Positions 1 to 11,826 of a stretch of DNA of 64,000 bases are shown here, piece by piece; within the stretch, counting starts at the first letter, position 1, and each line of letters opens with the position of its first letter. A model generated the notes under the pieces. It searched no databases. It was not told where the DNA came from and saw only the letters and a list, made by a program, of their open reading frames with translations. The stretch covers positions 29,638,333 to 29,702,332 of the forward strand of contig NC_049901.1 of the NCBI RefSeq assembly GCF_001411555.2, written 5' to 3'. Made by a program: the position numbers and the translations under genes. This DNA is from Juglans regia. Taxonomy: Eukaryota; Streptophyta; Magnoliopsida; Fagales; Juglandaceae.

Positions 1-755
1 AAGAGCTGGGGGAGCTCGTAATGGAGGGGTAGGTCGTAAGACCCTCCTTTGTCTCATTAGTTGATCATCTCTCATCCTTGCAAAACGTATAGCATCTTTC
101 AAAGTTTGTGGTTTAAACATACGGATTCCATCCGAAATTTTTGTCTTCAAACCACCATGAAGGTGCCCACCAAAGCCTTTTGTGTCCAACCTTTGACCCG
201 GTTGCCTAATTGTTCGAATTCCCGTTGGTAATCACGCATGGAACCCGTCTGCCGGATACGGGACAGAGCCTCGTCAAAGTCTTCGCAGTCTGATGGCCCA
301 AAACGCGCCCAGAGTTCCTCTTCAAAATCGATCCAGGATAGCACTCGACCTTCATCTTGAAAAGTCCTGCGAATCCATTGCCACCACTGGTTGGCTTCTC
401 CTTCCAAATGGTAAGATGCTAAAGAAACCTTTTGGTTGTCGGGAGTATTTTGGAACTCGAAAAACTGGTTTACACGGTTGAACCATTCCGTCGGATCATC
501 TCCCGAAAATCGCGGAAATTCTAATTTTGCCGTTTTGGAGGATACCACAAACCGTCCCCCATTGTGACCTTCACGGTTTGGATTACCATGGTTTGGAGGT
601 TCTTTGTTGGCAAGGAGCACATCAGAGAGACGGTTAAGAGTCTCTTCAACGTGTCGCAATCGATCCGCCATGCCCAGCTCCATCCGGTGTAGCCCCTCTT
701 GAACTTCACCAAGTCCAGCCTCCAGATGTTCAATTCTCTCTTTATTGGTTCCCAT
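1..755 (-). pseudogene. Ty3/Gypsy gag, N-terminal part, frameshifted, cut by window edge
   Basis: Capsid precursor of an LTR retrotransposon. Translation from the ATG at 753-755 gives a coiled-coil-like N-terminus (heptads of L, E and R) and then a retrotransposon gag core with FPRFSGDDPTEWFNR, a run of W residues (QWWQWI) and LWARFGPSDCEDFDEAL. The longer open frame back to 872 crosses the primer-binding site and LTR, so the ATG just after the primer-binding site is the better start. The frame ends at a TGA at 147-149. One missing G near 155 explains this, because gag-like reading (KTKISDGIRMF, then FARMRDDQL) resumes in another frame down to base 1. The rest of gag-pol lies to the left of the window. 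The 550-bp LTR suggests a Reina- or CRM-like chromovirus, which is inference. Confidence 0.85.
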
Positions 756-766
756 AGTAAAATGAA

Positions 767-782
767 CCTGGCTCTGATACCA
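767..782 (-). other. Primer-binding site (initiator tRNA-Met type)
   Basis: On the minus strand this reads TGGTATCAGAGCCAGG, the usual initiator-Met primer-binding site of plant Ty3/Gypsy elements. It lies two bases inside the LTR end at 785 and just upstream of the gag ATG, so it fixes the element's orientation. Confidence 0.9.
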
Positions 783-784
783 AT

Positions 785-1334
785 TGATAGGTCCCAAATG
801 AATAGAACAGAAAATATTAAAGAAAAGCCGTATTCTCTTCGGGTGAGAATGTACCACAATTTGACTCAACAATGATTAGATGCTTTATTCATAATTCTCC
901 TCTGCTTAAATAGCAGAATTGCACCGAAATAAAAGGAAACAAATAACAGACTTGCGGACTGACTTGCGGAACAATAATGGAAAGACGCGGACTGACTTGC
1001 GGACTAAGTACCGAAACTGCAGCTCACAAAACAGAGCCTAAAACAGAATAAAAACAGAGCGTAAAAATAGAAAGCTTAACATAGAGTGACATTAAACGGA
1101 AATCCTCCGCTTCGTGCGTTTGTGCGGATGCCATGCGCGCTTCATGCGTATAAGCTCGCTGATCAGTTATGCATGCTACGCTCGCACGCAATTCATGCGC
1201 GCCTCACGCGTATATGCTCACGGACCCAGTCTTGCCCATTGACCCAGTCACGCCGCATGCTATCTTCCGTAACAGATTATCCCAAATATTTGGGATTTGG
1301 TTTACGAATTCTTGCGGAACGACGTGGCCTATCA
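785..1334 (-). mobile_element. 5' LTR (550 bp) of the short-LTR Gypsy element
   Basis: The LTR is bounded by the inverted termini TGATAGG and CCTATCA and is directly followed on the minus strand by the primer-binding site and gag. It contains repeated short motifs around CTTGCGGACTGACTTGCGG (945-1,010). The outer flank CCATG (1,335-1,339) should be its target duplication, but the partner copy lies outside the window. The element was inserted into a family C LTR. Confidence 0.85.
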
Positions 1335-1893
1335 CCATGCATTTCATGAGATAGGTTATGGATTATGCATCATTTAGACATATAAGTGCATTTTGTAATT
1401 TTCATTCCTTGTTAATGTTTATTTTTCTTAAGTTAGTTAGATTCTAACTTAGCATAATTTATTTCATAGCTAGTACTTCACTTATAGTTTCAACAGTCTA
1501 TAAGTTGGCATCTAACTTACATTTTGATTATTATTTATGATTTATTGATAAATGTCACATTCATTTTATAACTGTCATTTTGAGCATAAAATGTCATATC
1601 TTATGTTTCATTTTTATTTCTCATACAACTATCATTTTTAAACTGTGTCACATACATGCATATCATGAAAAAATATTTTATCATGACTCCAAAGACTAGG
1701 ATGGGGAAGTATCCTTGTGGAACTCCTCTATCCACTGTGAAGTGATTAAATATGAAATGGTAACCTCTGGATTGATGAAAAACAGTCAACAGATTTCGAA
1801 GTGTTTCTTTTTAAAGGATGCCGAAGCGAAGTCATACGTTATGACACCTAATGCTGGTCGGTGTACATGTTATGATTTTTACGATGTTATATA

Positions 1894-2083
1894 ATGTTAG
1901 AGTAATGCTATACATCACACTCTCATCCTACTTTCATCCTATTAAGTAAGATGTGGCACATTCATCACCATTGGATGATAAAGAAGCATTTAATAAATGA
2001 TCATTCAATGGTGATAAATGTTCAACATCTTATTTAGTAGGATGAAAATGAGATGATAGTATGATGTATAGAATTTTCTATTA
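1894..2083. mobile_element. MITE of about 190 bp with long inverted repeats
   Basis: The two halves are inverted copies of about 55 bases (GCTATACATCACACTCTCAT at the left; the complement of the right end is CTATACATCATACTATCAT). The flanks TGTTATATA (1,885-1,893) and TGTTATATT (2,084-2,092) look like a 9-bp target duplication, and the family C copy near 60,137 lacks the insert. A 9-bp duplication with long inverted repeats suggests a Mutator-type MITE; hAT is the alternative. It encodes no protein. Confidence 0.8.
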
Positions 2084-5000
2084 TGTTATATTACTAATGC
2101 ATTGAGAACGTGTAACAACTCGCTAGAAATTCATTGGTGAAATTTCTATAGGCTTTAGAAACCTCATGAAAACACAGTAAGTTTTCACAATTCGAGCAAT
2201 TACGTAAGTTTTAATCTGTCAACATAGTCAGAGTTATCACTCACTATGGTGACATAAGTGCGATTTTATTTATTTAATATAGTTAGAAGTGTCAGATTGA
2301 GTTATAGTCTGCACTATTAGACTCAGCTGATTATTTAGGATTTTTTAGTGCAATAATCACATTTTCAGTTTTCGGACGAAACTCTAGTCTGAAAACGCAT
2401 TTTGCTTATTTCAAGGCACTTCGGGATTAAATTTCAATAAAAAAAATTGTATAGTTAGGTTTGTATGACATTTAGAATTTTATAGTGCAAAGTTTATGCT
2501 TTATTTTCCTGAAATGAATAGTAACCTTTATAGTATCATCTAGTGCAATGTTTTGAAAATCACAGTGTGAAATTTTTAAATTAGGTTAGAAAAGTTTTAT
2601 TTGGACACTCGGTAGGATCTTAGCCATACTTGGTGAATAATATTGGACACTTGGCACAAAGAGGAACCATGAGTTGGATTATGAAAGAATCAAGGTATGA
2701 GATCATGTCACCTAAGCGAAACCCTATTTTTTTCATCTAGTCAACCAATTTGTGTCAGAAAAAAGAGAGTTTCAATACTAGTGAAACCCTAAATGGTTAG
2801 AATCTAATTGAAACCTCAAAAGTTTGGTTGAAAGTGAAACACTAAGTGGTTTCCCCAAATCCTAATGTTGGCCTTGAAACCCTATTTGATCCAATTTCTA
2901 ATGCTGTGTTTAATCATTTGATTAAATCACTTTCACATGCTATTAATTCCTCAAATTCATGTTATGACATCATAATCCAACCCTTTAAACCTTGGATTTG
3001 AGCTTGATAGCATCTTAAACCCTAATCAAACTCTTTCTAAACCCCAAATTGAAGCCCACTCAGTTGAGGCACATTAAGGCTTACGAATTTGGCCACCTTG
3101 GCAAAACTTCTTGAAGACGTTTCCTCCTCTACATGGTAGGCCATCCACTATCCTTGGCTGCACCCAATAGTGCCTTAATGTGAGAGGGGAAATCCACCTC
3201 ATCACCCTCCATACCACACGGCAGCAGCAAGCAGTCTTTGCCTCTCTCTATTTTTCACTTTATGTAACATATGCACCTCCAATCAATGGGCATTCAAGCC
3301 CATACCTCCCCCCTCTAGAATTTTAAAGTGATGTAAGACACACTTCACTCCATTTTATCACTTCTTCACCCCATTCTTAGAGGAAAACCTAAAAGAGTTT
3401 TCTCAGATAGTTTTCGAAGTCATTTTGTGTGGCACTTTTAGAACCTTTGTAAATATTTTCTCCAATGACTCCTTTATGAAAGTTGTTCGTCTTTGAGTTT
3501 TGTTTCTATAGATATCTTATTTGTTTCATTCAGTGGTCATTGGGTTGGTCAAAAGTTATTTTAACCATAGAAAGGTCATTATGAGCGTTAAACTGGGGAG
3601 TGTGTTATATTTTAGAGTTTTTTACCAAACTAATAGACATAACTTGGTCTGAAAATTTTATGGAGTGTTGTTAACATGTGTTTATGAATGTTGATTGAGG
3701 ATTGGTTGCATGACTAAACCTTTTGATGAAATATTTTCTTAGATATAGAAATAGAAACCGGAAGTGGAAAAACAGTTTTTGTTTTGAGAATGTTTGGATA
3801 TTTCGTGGTTTAATCTTACTCCAATGGCTTTGATTTTTTATTTGATGATCCTAAGCATCTTATATGCATGCTAGGCTGTTTCTTTTGAAGATATTTAGTA
3901 TTAGTTTCAAAGATATGATTTTTCTATGCATGAGGATTTCTGTTAGGCCCAAGATTTGATATTTTTGGGTTAGATCCATGTTTTATTAATTTTTAGCCAT
4001 GTGATTTTAAGTTTGACGGTTGGATATTTTTTAGGACACATTTCTAAACCATGTGATGTTTAAGATTGAAGACCTCATCATTTAAGTCATGGATCAAGAG
4101 ATTGATTAAAGCTAGTTAAGGAAAAGTTTTTGTTTTTGGACAAAGTGTAGAACCGAAAACTCTAAGTGTTGTTTTGTGATTTTTAGTGACTTTTGTTTGA
4201 TGATTTAAAGCATGATTGATCTTAGAATGATTTATGAATATGTTAGATGTAAGATTTGATTTATTTTTTTTTTAAATTCTTGGAGATGTTTTGTATAAGA
4301 TCAAAACTTGTGTTTCAAGGGTTTGTTTTTTATTAAAAAGTTTGGATCCTTTTACTAAAAGGTTTGGTGGTGATGATTAGCATTTTTTCAATGGATGTTT
4401 AAGCATGTTCTTAAACTAAGGATAAGAAGATCTTTGTTGCAAAATTTCTGTTTAATCATGAGTTTTGAATTTGAAAGAATTGCAACAAAAATCAAGGGAA
4501 ATAACCTATGTAAGTTTCGGCCCCTATAGAATTTTCATGGTTGTGTGTAGTTTTAAATTTTCCTGAATTGATATTTGAGTTTAGTACAAAATTTATATGA
4601 GGTATGTAAATTTTTGTAATTTTTGGAGTTAGAATGTAAAATCCTTAAGTTAGGGGTAAAATTGTTATTTTTTCACATATAGAGGGTAAAATGATAATTT
4701 TACTCTAAGTTAGTATTTTTTCATATTTTTAACTTTTAGAAATCACTACTTTCTATTCCTTGTGATCGCACTTGAGTTTGCTTAGAAATGCAAAGATCAA
4801 GGTAAGTTAGCTTTTAATTTACTATTAGTTTAATGTGTATGAGTGACAAGTAAAAGAACTACAATGTATATATGTATGTTATCTTATTTACCATTTCAAG
4901 TCATTACATATTTATTTGTTACACAGAATTTATTCTGTCATGAATTGTTCATCTGTTACGCAAGATATTATGTCAAGTTTTACTATACATTGCAAGTACG

Positions 5001-7383
5001 ACTTGTTAAGTATGTCATATGTTATATGTATATCATGTCATATAAAATTCATTGTTGCAAGCATGTCATGTTAATTAGGTTGTCTGTTACATGTTATGTC
5101 ATGTTAAGTATGTTGTCCGTTACATGTTATGCCATGTTACGAAATGTGTTTATCTCAAGTAAGTCATATCTTTTGAGTTACGTTTAAGTCATGTTGTGTT
5201 ATGTTAGGGTTTCTGTCCTTTCGTATTCATGTCACGTTTCATCCAGAATATAGTTTGTGTATTTCGAGAACAGTTATGTTAAGTTATTCATGTCAATCAT
5301 GACCCTAAGTGCCAGGATGGGATAATATCCCAGTTAAACTCCTTTGTTCATGCTGGAGTGTTTAAATAGGTGTGAAATTTCCTAATTTGACAAAATGCTA
5401 TCAACGGGTAGTGGGCAAGGCCTAACTAGCTAGTCACCGGAGCGCACTAGACACTAACGTCGATGGAGCCACATTTCGATTCTTGTGGGATCCACAATAT
5501 AACGTCCCATCCCCGTGGGTCTGGAGAGTTAACTCATGTCAACTAAAATCATCTCCAATAATACTTCTAAAATAAACTAGAGTCTCCATAACATAATAAC
5601 CTATTTGTTCAACACAATTATCCATGTTCCTACATAAGGACACAACAAAAGTACCTTGATAATATTCGTTAACATTTTCATAAATACTTAGAAATATCCA
5701 TGACTGAAAATACTAAAGCAACATAAAATATCAACACTACCAAACAGACTCTCCAAAAAAATATCCTCGTACCCTCAGGCACTCAATCTTCTATGATCAA
5801 CCAAAACTTGCTAGCACTCCCTATTTCTAACTTTCAGCTGATGCATCAAAATTATCTGAAAAATATTATGGAAATAAAGGGTGAGTTATCAACAACTCAG
5901 TAAGTAGAGAACATATACTAGTATGCAAACATGAACATTTACAGAGTTCAGAATGCAGAACAAAATATTTTTATTTTCAGAATGTAGAATCAGAACATGT
6001 TATCAAAAATATCAGAACAAAAGGTCATAAATATCCATAATCAAAACCCCTTTGGTACAACATAACTGAAACATCATATCAGAACATAATTTCATGTTTA
6101 ACCCCCGTGGTAGGGTTGTGCAAACCCCGACGCCCAATCGAGCAGAAACAGAATATGAATCTTCCCCTTATTATTCTCGGAGCCCCGAGTGTGTACATAG
6201 GAAAGACCACGCATAAAACCAGTTTGTTTCCAAAGTGGGTGCACCAGAAATAGAAAAGTTGGTACCAACCCAAACAGAGGTCATAGTTTTACACCCGTGA
6301 TAAGGTCAGGACAGACACAGAATGTCATGCTAGAGGCTTCAAAAATCACATCATATCATGTCAGAGTGCATAACATTTTCAAAACAGAACAGAATTAGAT
6401 AACAAAAATATAATTTATGTACAAAATTTTATATTCGCTCTGTTTTGCACAGTTCATAAACAAAATGTCAAAATAACTCATGTCTACAGCAGTCATGACC
6501 GAAAATACTTTATTCTTATACAAATAACTGAGGTTGTTTCTAAAATTTCTTTTCATAACTAAACATGCATATTTTCTAAAATCAACCTCAGATCATTTTA
6601 TTTTATGCAAAATGTAGTATAGGAACCCCGCTTACATGAACTTCTTAGCTTTTCAGAATTTTTCCACAACATTGCTAAACGAAAATTAATCGTCACCTAT
6701 AAAATGTCAAATAACTTCCATAAATTTCCAATCCACGTATTTCGATATTTAAGCCTAAGATGCTAAAATAACTCATTTTAATTCCTAAAAAATCTAAATT
6801 CACGAAACCCCAAGATATTAACACTTCCCAAATTTCAACTAAATCTCTGACTAAAGTATTAAACTCTAACTTATTTAATAAACTTGAACATAATAAAATT
6901 ACAGCATTATCACTTACTTTTGAAAGAAAACTTTACTTCAAATAAAATTAACTTACCAAAATAATTTATGTAAACACGGAAAACTTAGTATTTACAAATA
7001 CATATTAAAACTTTAAAGCACAAGAATGCAACTTGTAACTCAAAGGTAATAATGTAATTTTATTTATTTAGTAGACAAACTATGCAATAGCTTTTTTAGT
7101 ACTTATCATTTGAAAACATGATCAAAGGGCATAACGGTAATAAGTCCTATGCTATTAGGTTACAGAATTACCCATATATAAATATATAACTCTTTAAGTC
7201 AATAAACATGAAAAACAAATGAAATGAAATGCAGTGGCATGGACTTACAACTAAAACTGAGATATGCATGGAGGGGCAAGATGTGACGGGCTAGGCGAGT
7301 GGAAGGTGGTTGTCTCGACAGTAGTGCACTAAGAGAAAGGAGAAAGAATGGAGATAGAGTAATCACAGCATGAGGAAGAAGTT

Positions 7384-7388
<5 letters not shown>

Positions 7389-7425
<37 letters not shown>
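7389..7425. repeat. (AG)n microsatellite
   Basis: An uninterrupted AG dinucleotide run of about 18 units inside LTR D. Confidence 0.98.
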
Positions 7426-7430
<5 letters not shown>

Positions 7431-10384
7431 GGGTGGTAGTGACTTACAGAGGTGTTAAGGGGAGCCTTTCGTCAGCGACACGGAGGAGCAGTGATAGCAG
7501 CTAGGCAACTTGGGTGGCACTCGGAGGGTCATAGTGGCTAAGAGGGCGTTGGTCTGTGGTATTCCAACAGCGACGGTACTCTGTTTTTTAGAGCTAAAAC
7601 AGGGGATAAACGGTTGGGTTTTCTGCGAGATGGGGGAGGGGTGGTGGCGCCAGTGGCTTCTGCCTTGTGAGGGAAGTGTCGTCCTGATGCTCAGAGCTGT
7701 TGGACAGTGGGCTATGGTGGTTGGCTTACGGAGGTCATGCTAGCGAAGAAATGATGAACATGCATGAGGTTGGTGATGCTACAGTGCCGAGGATGGCGTT
7801 CAGTGCAATTTGTTTTGTTTGGCCTCGGGTGCTAGCTGGTTAACAACATGAAGAAATTATTTCACCGATAAAATCTAGTGGTGGCAATGTAACAGCCCGC
7901 TAGAAATTCAATGGTGGAATTTCTATTGACTTTAGGAATCTCGTAAAATCTCCATAAGTTTTTACGAATCGACCAATTGCATAGGTTTTAAGTCTGTCAA
8001 CATAGTCAGTGTTATCACTCACTATGGTGCTAGAAATATGAGTTTTATTTATTTGAGGTGGTTAGAAGTGTCAGAATGCATTATGGTCTACGCCATTAGA
8101 CTCAGTGGATTATTTAGGATTTTATGGCACAATAGCCTATTTTCATAATTCCGGACGAAACGTCTGTTGAAAATTGTGAAATTATTTTTATGGGCACTTT
8201 GAGATTGAATTTCGGTAAAATATTTTCACTATATGTTAATATGAATATTTAGGAATTTTTAGTGCTAAGTTTATGATTCACTTTTTTGGAGTGAATAGTA
8301 ATCTCGGTAAGCGCACCAATTACAGTGTTTCAAAATCACAGTGTGGAATATCCAAATTAGATTAGAGAAATTTTATTTGGATACTTGGCAAGATCTTAGC
8401 CACACTCAGTGAATAATATTAGACACTTGGCACCATGAGGAGCGTTTGATGGATTTGAAGGAATCAAGCTATGAAATCATGCCACTTAAGCAAAACTTTG
8501 TTTCATCTGCTCAACCAAATTGTGCCAGACCAAAGAGGTTTTCAATCCTAGTGAAACCCTAAATGGTGGGAATCCAATTGAAAGCCCAAAAACTTTGTTG
8601 AAATCGAAACCCTAAACAGTTTCCCCAAAACCCTAAAGTTGGCCTTCAAACCCTTTCTAATCCGATTTCTAGCATTGTGTTTAATCACTTGATTAAATCA
8701 CTTCCACATGTTATTAATCCTTCAAATTTGTGTTAGAACATCATTATCCAACCTTGTTAACCTTGAAAAATTGATTGGGCCAAGTGATATTAGAATTGGG
8801 CTTGATAGCAACCCAAACCCTCTTTAAATCCCAAAATTTAGGCCCATTCGGTTTAGGCCCATTAAGGCCCACGAAATTGGTCACCATTAGCATTGCTTCA
8901 TGGCTAAGTATTGTACCCCCACTTGGCTGGCCAGATCTATACAAGAAGGGCCTAGAAGGTTCTTGAAATACAAAGGTAAAAGGCCACCTCACTCTTTCAC
9001 TCTTACACTCTACTTTGAGAAAAGATCTTGGACTGATTTTTATGAGAAGAAAAGGCCAACACTCAACCTTTCCTTCAGTCATATCACTTCCCATAACTTG
9101 TGTAAGAGGCTCTTCAGTCCACTTCCCACGAAAAGCAGCCCTCCTTTACACTTTTCCTTCATAGAACACAAAAGACACTCTCGGACAGTTTTTCGTACCT
9201 CTTTTGAATGCCTGTTTCGAAGCTTTTATAAGTGTTTTCTCGCAAAGTTTCCTTCATGAAAGTTATTTATTTTGGAGTCTAGTTTACGTGGATACCTTAT
9301 TCGTTCCATTTGGAGATCATTGTTCGGTCAAAAGTTGTTTAGACCTCAGAAAGTTCATTCTGGGCGATAAACTGGAGAGTGTGTTATATTTTGGCGTTTT
9401 TGACCAAGCTAATGAATAGATCTTGGTCCGAAAGTTTTATGGAGTACTGTTAACATGTGTATATGATTATTGGTTGAGTATTTGTTGCATGATTAAAAGT
9501 TTTGGTGAAATATTTTCTTAGGTCTAGAAACTTAGAAACTGGAAGAGGAAAAACAGTTTCTGTTTTGAGAAAGTTTAAATCTTTTACGGTTTAATCTTAA
9601 TCCAATGGCTTTGATATTTTTATTGGAAGATCCTAAGCCTCTTATATACATGTTAGCATGTTATTTTGAAGATATTTGATGTTAGTTTCGAACATATGAA
9701 ATTTTATGCATTCAGATATTTGGTTAGGCCAAAGTGATGATGTTCTTGGCTAAATTTATGTTTTGGGTGATGTTTAACCATGTGATCTTGAGCTTGAAGC
9801 TTGGATCTGTTTTAGGACACCTTTTTAAACCATGTGATGTTTTGGTTTGAAGATCACTTCTTTATAAGTCATGGATCAAGAGGTTGATCAAAACAAGTTT
9901 GAAACAAAAATCTGTTTTGAACTTAGAAGAGAAACCAAAAAGTTCAAGTATGGTTTTAGTGATTTTGACGACATTTGTTCATGATTCAAAACATGATTAT
10001 TCTTAGGAATATGTTATGAGTAAAGTAGAAGAAAAATTTTGGTTTAATCATGAGTTTTGAAATTTGAAAGAATTACAACAAAATCAAAGGAAATAGCCTT
10101 TGTAAGTTTCGGCCCTATAGAGTTTTAATGGTTGTGTTTAGTTTTAAATTTTTTTGAATTGATATTTGAGTTTAGGACAAAATTTATATAAGGTATGTAA
10201 ATTTTGGTGATTTTTATAGTTAGGATGCAAAATCCTTAAGTAGAGGGTAAAATGGTAATTTTACTCGAAGTTGATATTTCTCCATATTCCTAATTGTTAG
10301 TGATTAAGTTCTAATTTTTAGAAATCGCTACTTTCAGTTTCTCATGATCGCACTTGAGTTTTGTCTCGAAGCTCGAAGATCGAG

Positions 10385-10405
10385 GTAAGTTAGCTTTTAA
10401 CTTAC
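10385..10405 (+). promoter_or_regulatory. Splice-donor-like GTAAGTTA/TAACTTAC dyad
   Basis: AG-GTAAGTTAG is a consensus plant 5' splice site, and it is followed by a perfect 8-bp inverted copy (TAACTTAC) with a 5-base loop. Equivalent dyads occur in B3 (37,441-37,461), B4, B5 and C2 (59,673-59,693), and weaker ones in A. Whether it is used for splicing is inference. Confidence 0.5.
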
Positions 10406-10914
10406 TATCAGTTTAATGTGTATGAGTGATAAGTAAGGGAACTAAAGTGTATGTATGCATGTTATCATATGTGCCATGCCAAGTCATTACATATTTATCT
10501 GTTACACAAAATTTATTCTGTCATGAATTATTCATATGTTACACAAGATATTATGTCACGTATTGCTATACATTGCTATACATTGCAAGTATGTCATGTT
10601 AAGTTAAGTATGCCATTTGTTACATGTATTTCATGTCACGTAATATTCACTGTCACATGTTATGTCATGTTAAGAAATGTTGTCTGTTATATGGTATGCC
10701 ATGTTACGAAATGTTGCATGTTATATGTATGCCATGTTATGAAATGTTCTATGTTACATTTATGTCTCGAAGTATGTCATGTCTGTCGTCTTACGTTCAT
10801 GTCACGTTATGATACGTCATGACTTCTGTCTTTTATGTCAAGTTCATGTTACGTCACGTTACGAAATGTCATGTATGCCAGTTAAGTTATTTATGTCAAT
10901 CACGACCCTAAGCG

Positions 10915-11008
10915 CTAGGATGGGGTAATATCCTAGTGGAACTCCTTTGTTCACGCTGGAGTGTCTAAATAGGTGTGAAATTCCCTGGGTTGACGAAGTA
11001 CAGTCAAC
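10915..11008 (+). other. Conserved two-hairpin LTR module (B2 copy)
   Basis: The first stem is CTAGGAT/ATCCTAG (10,915-10,936, 8-base loop). The second is GTTGAC/GTCAAC (10,989-11,008, 8-base loop). The block recurs in family A (42,890 and 53,460), B1 (5,316), B3 (37,974), C1 (1,690), C2 (59,940) and G (28,205), although surrounding LTR sequence differs. See the finding on paired substitutions. Confidence 0.7.
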
Positions 11009-11093
11009 AGGTTGCGAATGGGGCCTAATTAGCTGGTCACCGGAGCGCACCAGGCACTAACGCCGATGGTGCCACACATTATGTTACGTGTGT

Positions 11094-11210
11094 CCACAGC
11101 AAGTGTGGCACAAACAAATAAGTCATGGGGCCACAACAACTGTGGAGCATACATTATGTGAGACACAGCAATTGTGACACGTAGAATACTTGGGGCCACA
11201 ACAACTGTGG
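11094..11210 (+). repeat. CCACA-N5-TGTGG hairpin array (4 units)
   Basis: Units lie at 11,094-11,108, 11,131-11,145, 11,164-11,176 (shortened CACA/TGTG) and 11,196-11,210, spaced about 33-37 bases apart. Each is a short perfect inverted repeat with a 5-base loop. B3 has five units at 38,150-38,297. The spacing and short arms exclude CRISPR. Confidence 0.8.
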
Positions 11211-11767
11211 AGTACGTATTAACGCACTCACAGCTGGTATAGAAACCTGTGATGTGATACGGTAATCGGCAGGGACACAAGGCTCAAGGGGACCTGTGTA
11301 GCACCCGTATGGTCACTTTAATGATTAAGTCTATTGAATAAGATTCCAAGTTCAAGTCATGTTTCACGTTATGTTATGTTCAAGTTTACGTTCACGCAAT
11401 CATGGTAATCCCATGAGACAAGAATATGTTCCAAGTTCATGTTATGTTATGTTCACGTTTACGTTATGTTCCAAGTTCACATTTATGTTATGTCATGCTC
11501 AAGTTCATGTTCAAATTATGCATGTTCACGTTCATGTTATGTTTCAAGTTCATGTTATGTTTCAAGTTCACGTTCATGCTATGTTTCAAGTCCATGTTAT
11601 GTTTCAAGTCACGTTCATGCTAAGCTTCAGTTTCAGTTTAAGTTATGCCAGTTATGTTATGTTGTATGTCAAGTTATGCTATGATTACTTATGATTTGAT
11701 TATGCATTCATGCTTTTACTGCCATGCATGCATCATTAACCTGTGTGGAAGTTTCCTGTTAACTTGC

Positions 11768-11826
11768 TGATATTTGTAATCAAATCTCATTGTGGTAGTC
11801 CCAACTACCATTCCCCCGAATGGTAG
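11768..11826 (+). other. Paired 3' hairpins of LTR B2
   Basis: TGATATTT/AAATCTCA (11,768-11,789, one mismatch) is followed by CTACCATTC/GAATGGTAG (11,805-11,826, nine perfect pairs). The pair lies about 390 bases before the LTR end, at a position equivalent to that in families A and C. Confidence 0.75.

Larger units (their letters stand above)
10451..11690 (+). repeat. CATG-rich degenerate short repeats in LTR B2
   Basis: Two blocks (10,451-10,880 and 11,350-11,690) consist of loosely repeated ATGTTATGTCA- and AAGTTCATGTT-like units of about 8-12 bases, alternating ATG, GTTA and CACG. The same blocks occur at 4,850-5,210 (B1), 37,490-37,930 and 38,440-38,690 (B3). Unit boundaries drift, so this is low-complexity expansion rather than an ordered satellite. 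The between-block stretch holds the hairpin module and array. Confidence 0.75.

Noticed and set aside
7510..7743. A 77-residue frame in LTR D
   Set aside because: It lies within a solo LTR, has no motif and no conserved counterpart.
8554..8636. Telomere-like CCCTAAA repeats
   Set aside because: Motifs are isolated and spaced by unrelated sequence; they are teloboxes, not an interstitial telomere array.
8744..9419. Frames of 116 and 119 residues in B2 and their counterparts at 35,924-36,356 in B3
   Set aside because: They are in LTR leader sequence; frames differ between the two copies and no domain is present.
11094..11210. Possible CRISPR-like array
   Set aside because: Units are 13-15 bases, palindromic, irregularly spaced, without unique spacers or cas genes, and the sequence is plant LTR.
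10451..11694. Long plus-strand reading frames (123, 111, 83 residues and others; also 37,483-37,967, 38,446-38,784 and 4,843-5,187)
   Set aside because: They arise from CATG/GTTA-rich low-complexity repeats that leave several frames open at once. Products are rich in C, M, H and Y with no domain and are not conserved in frame among B1, B2 and B3.
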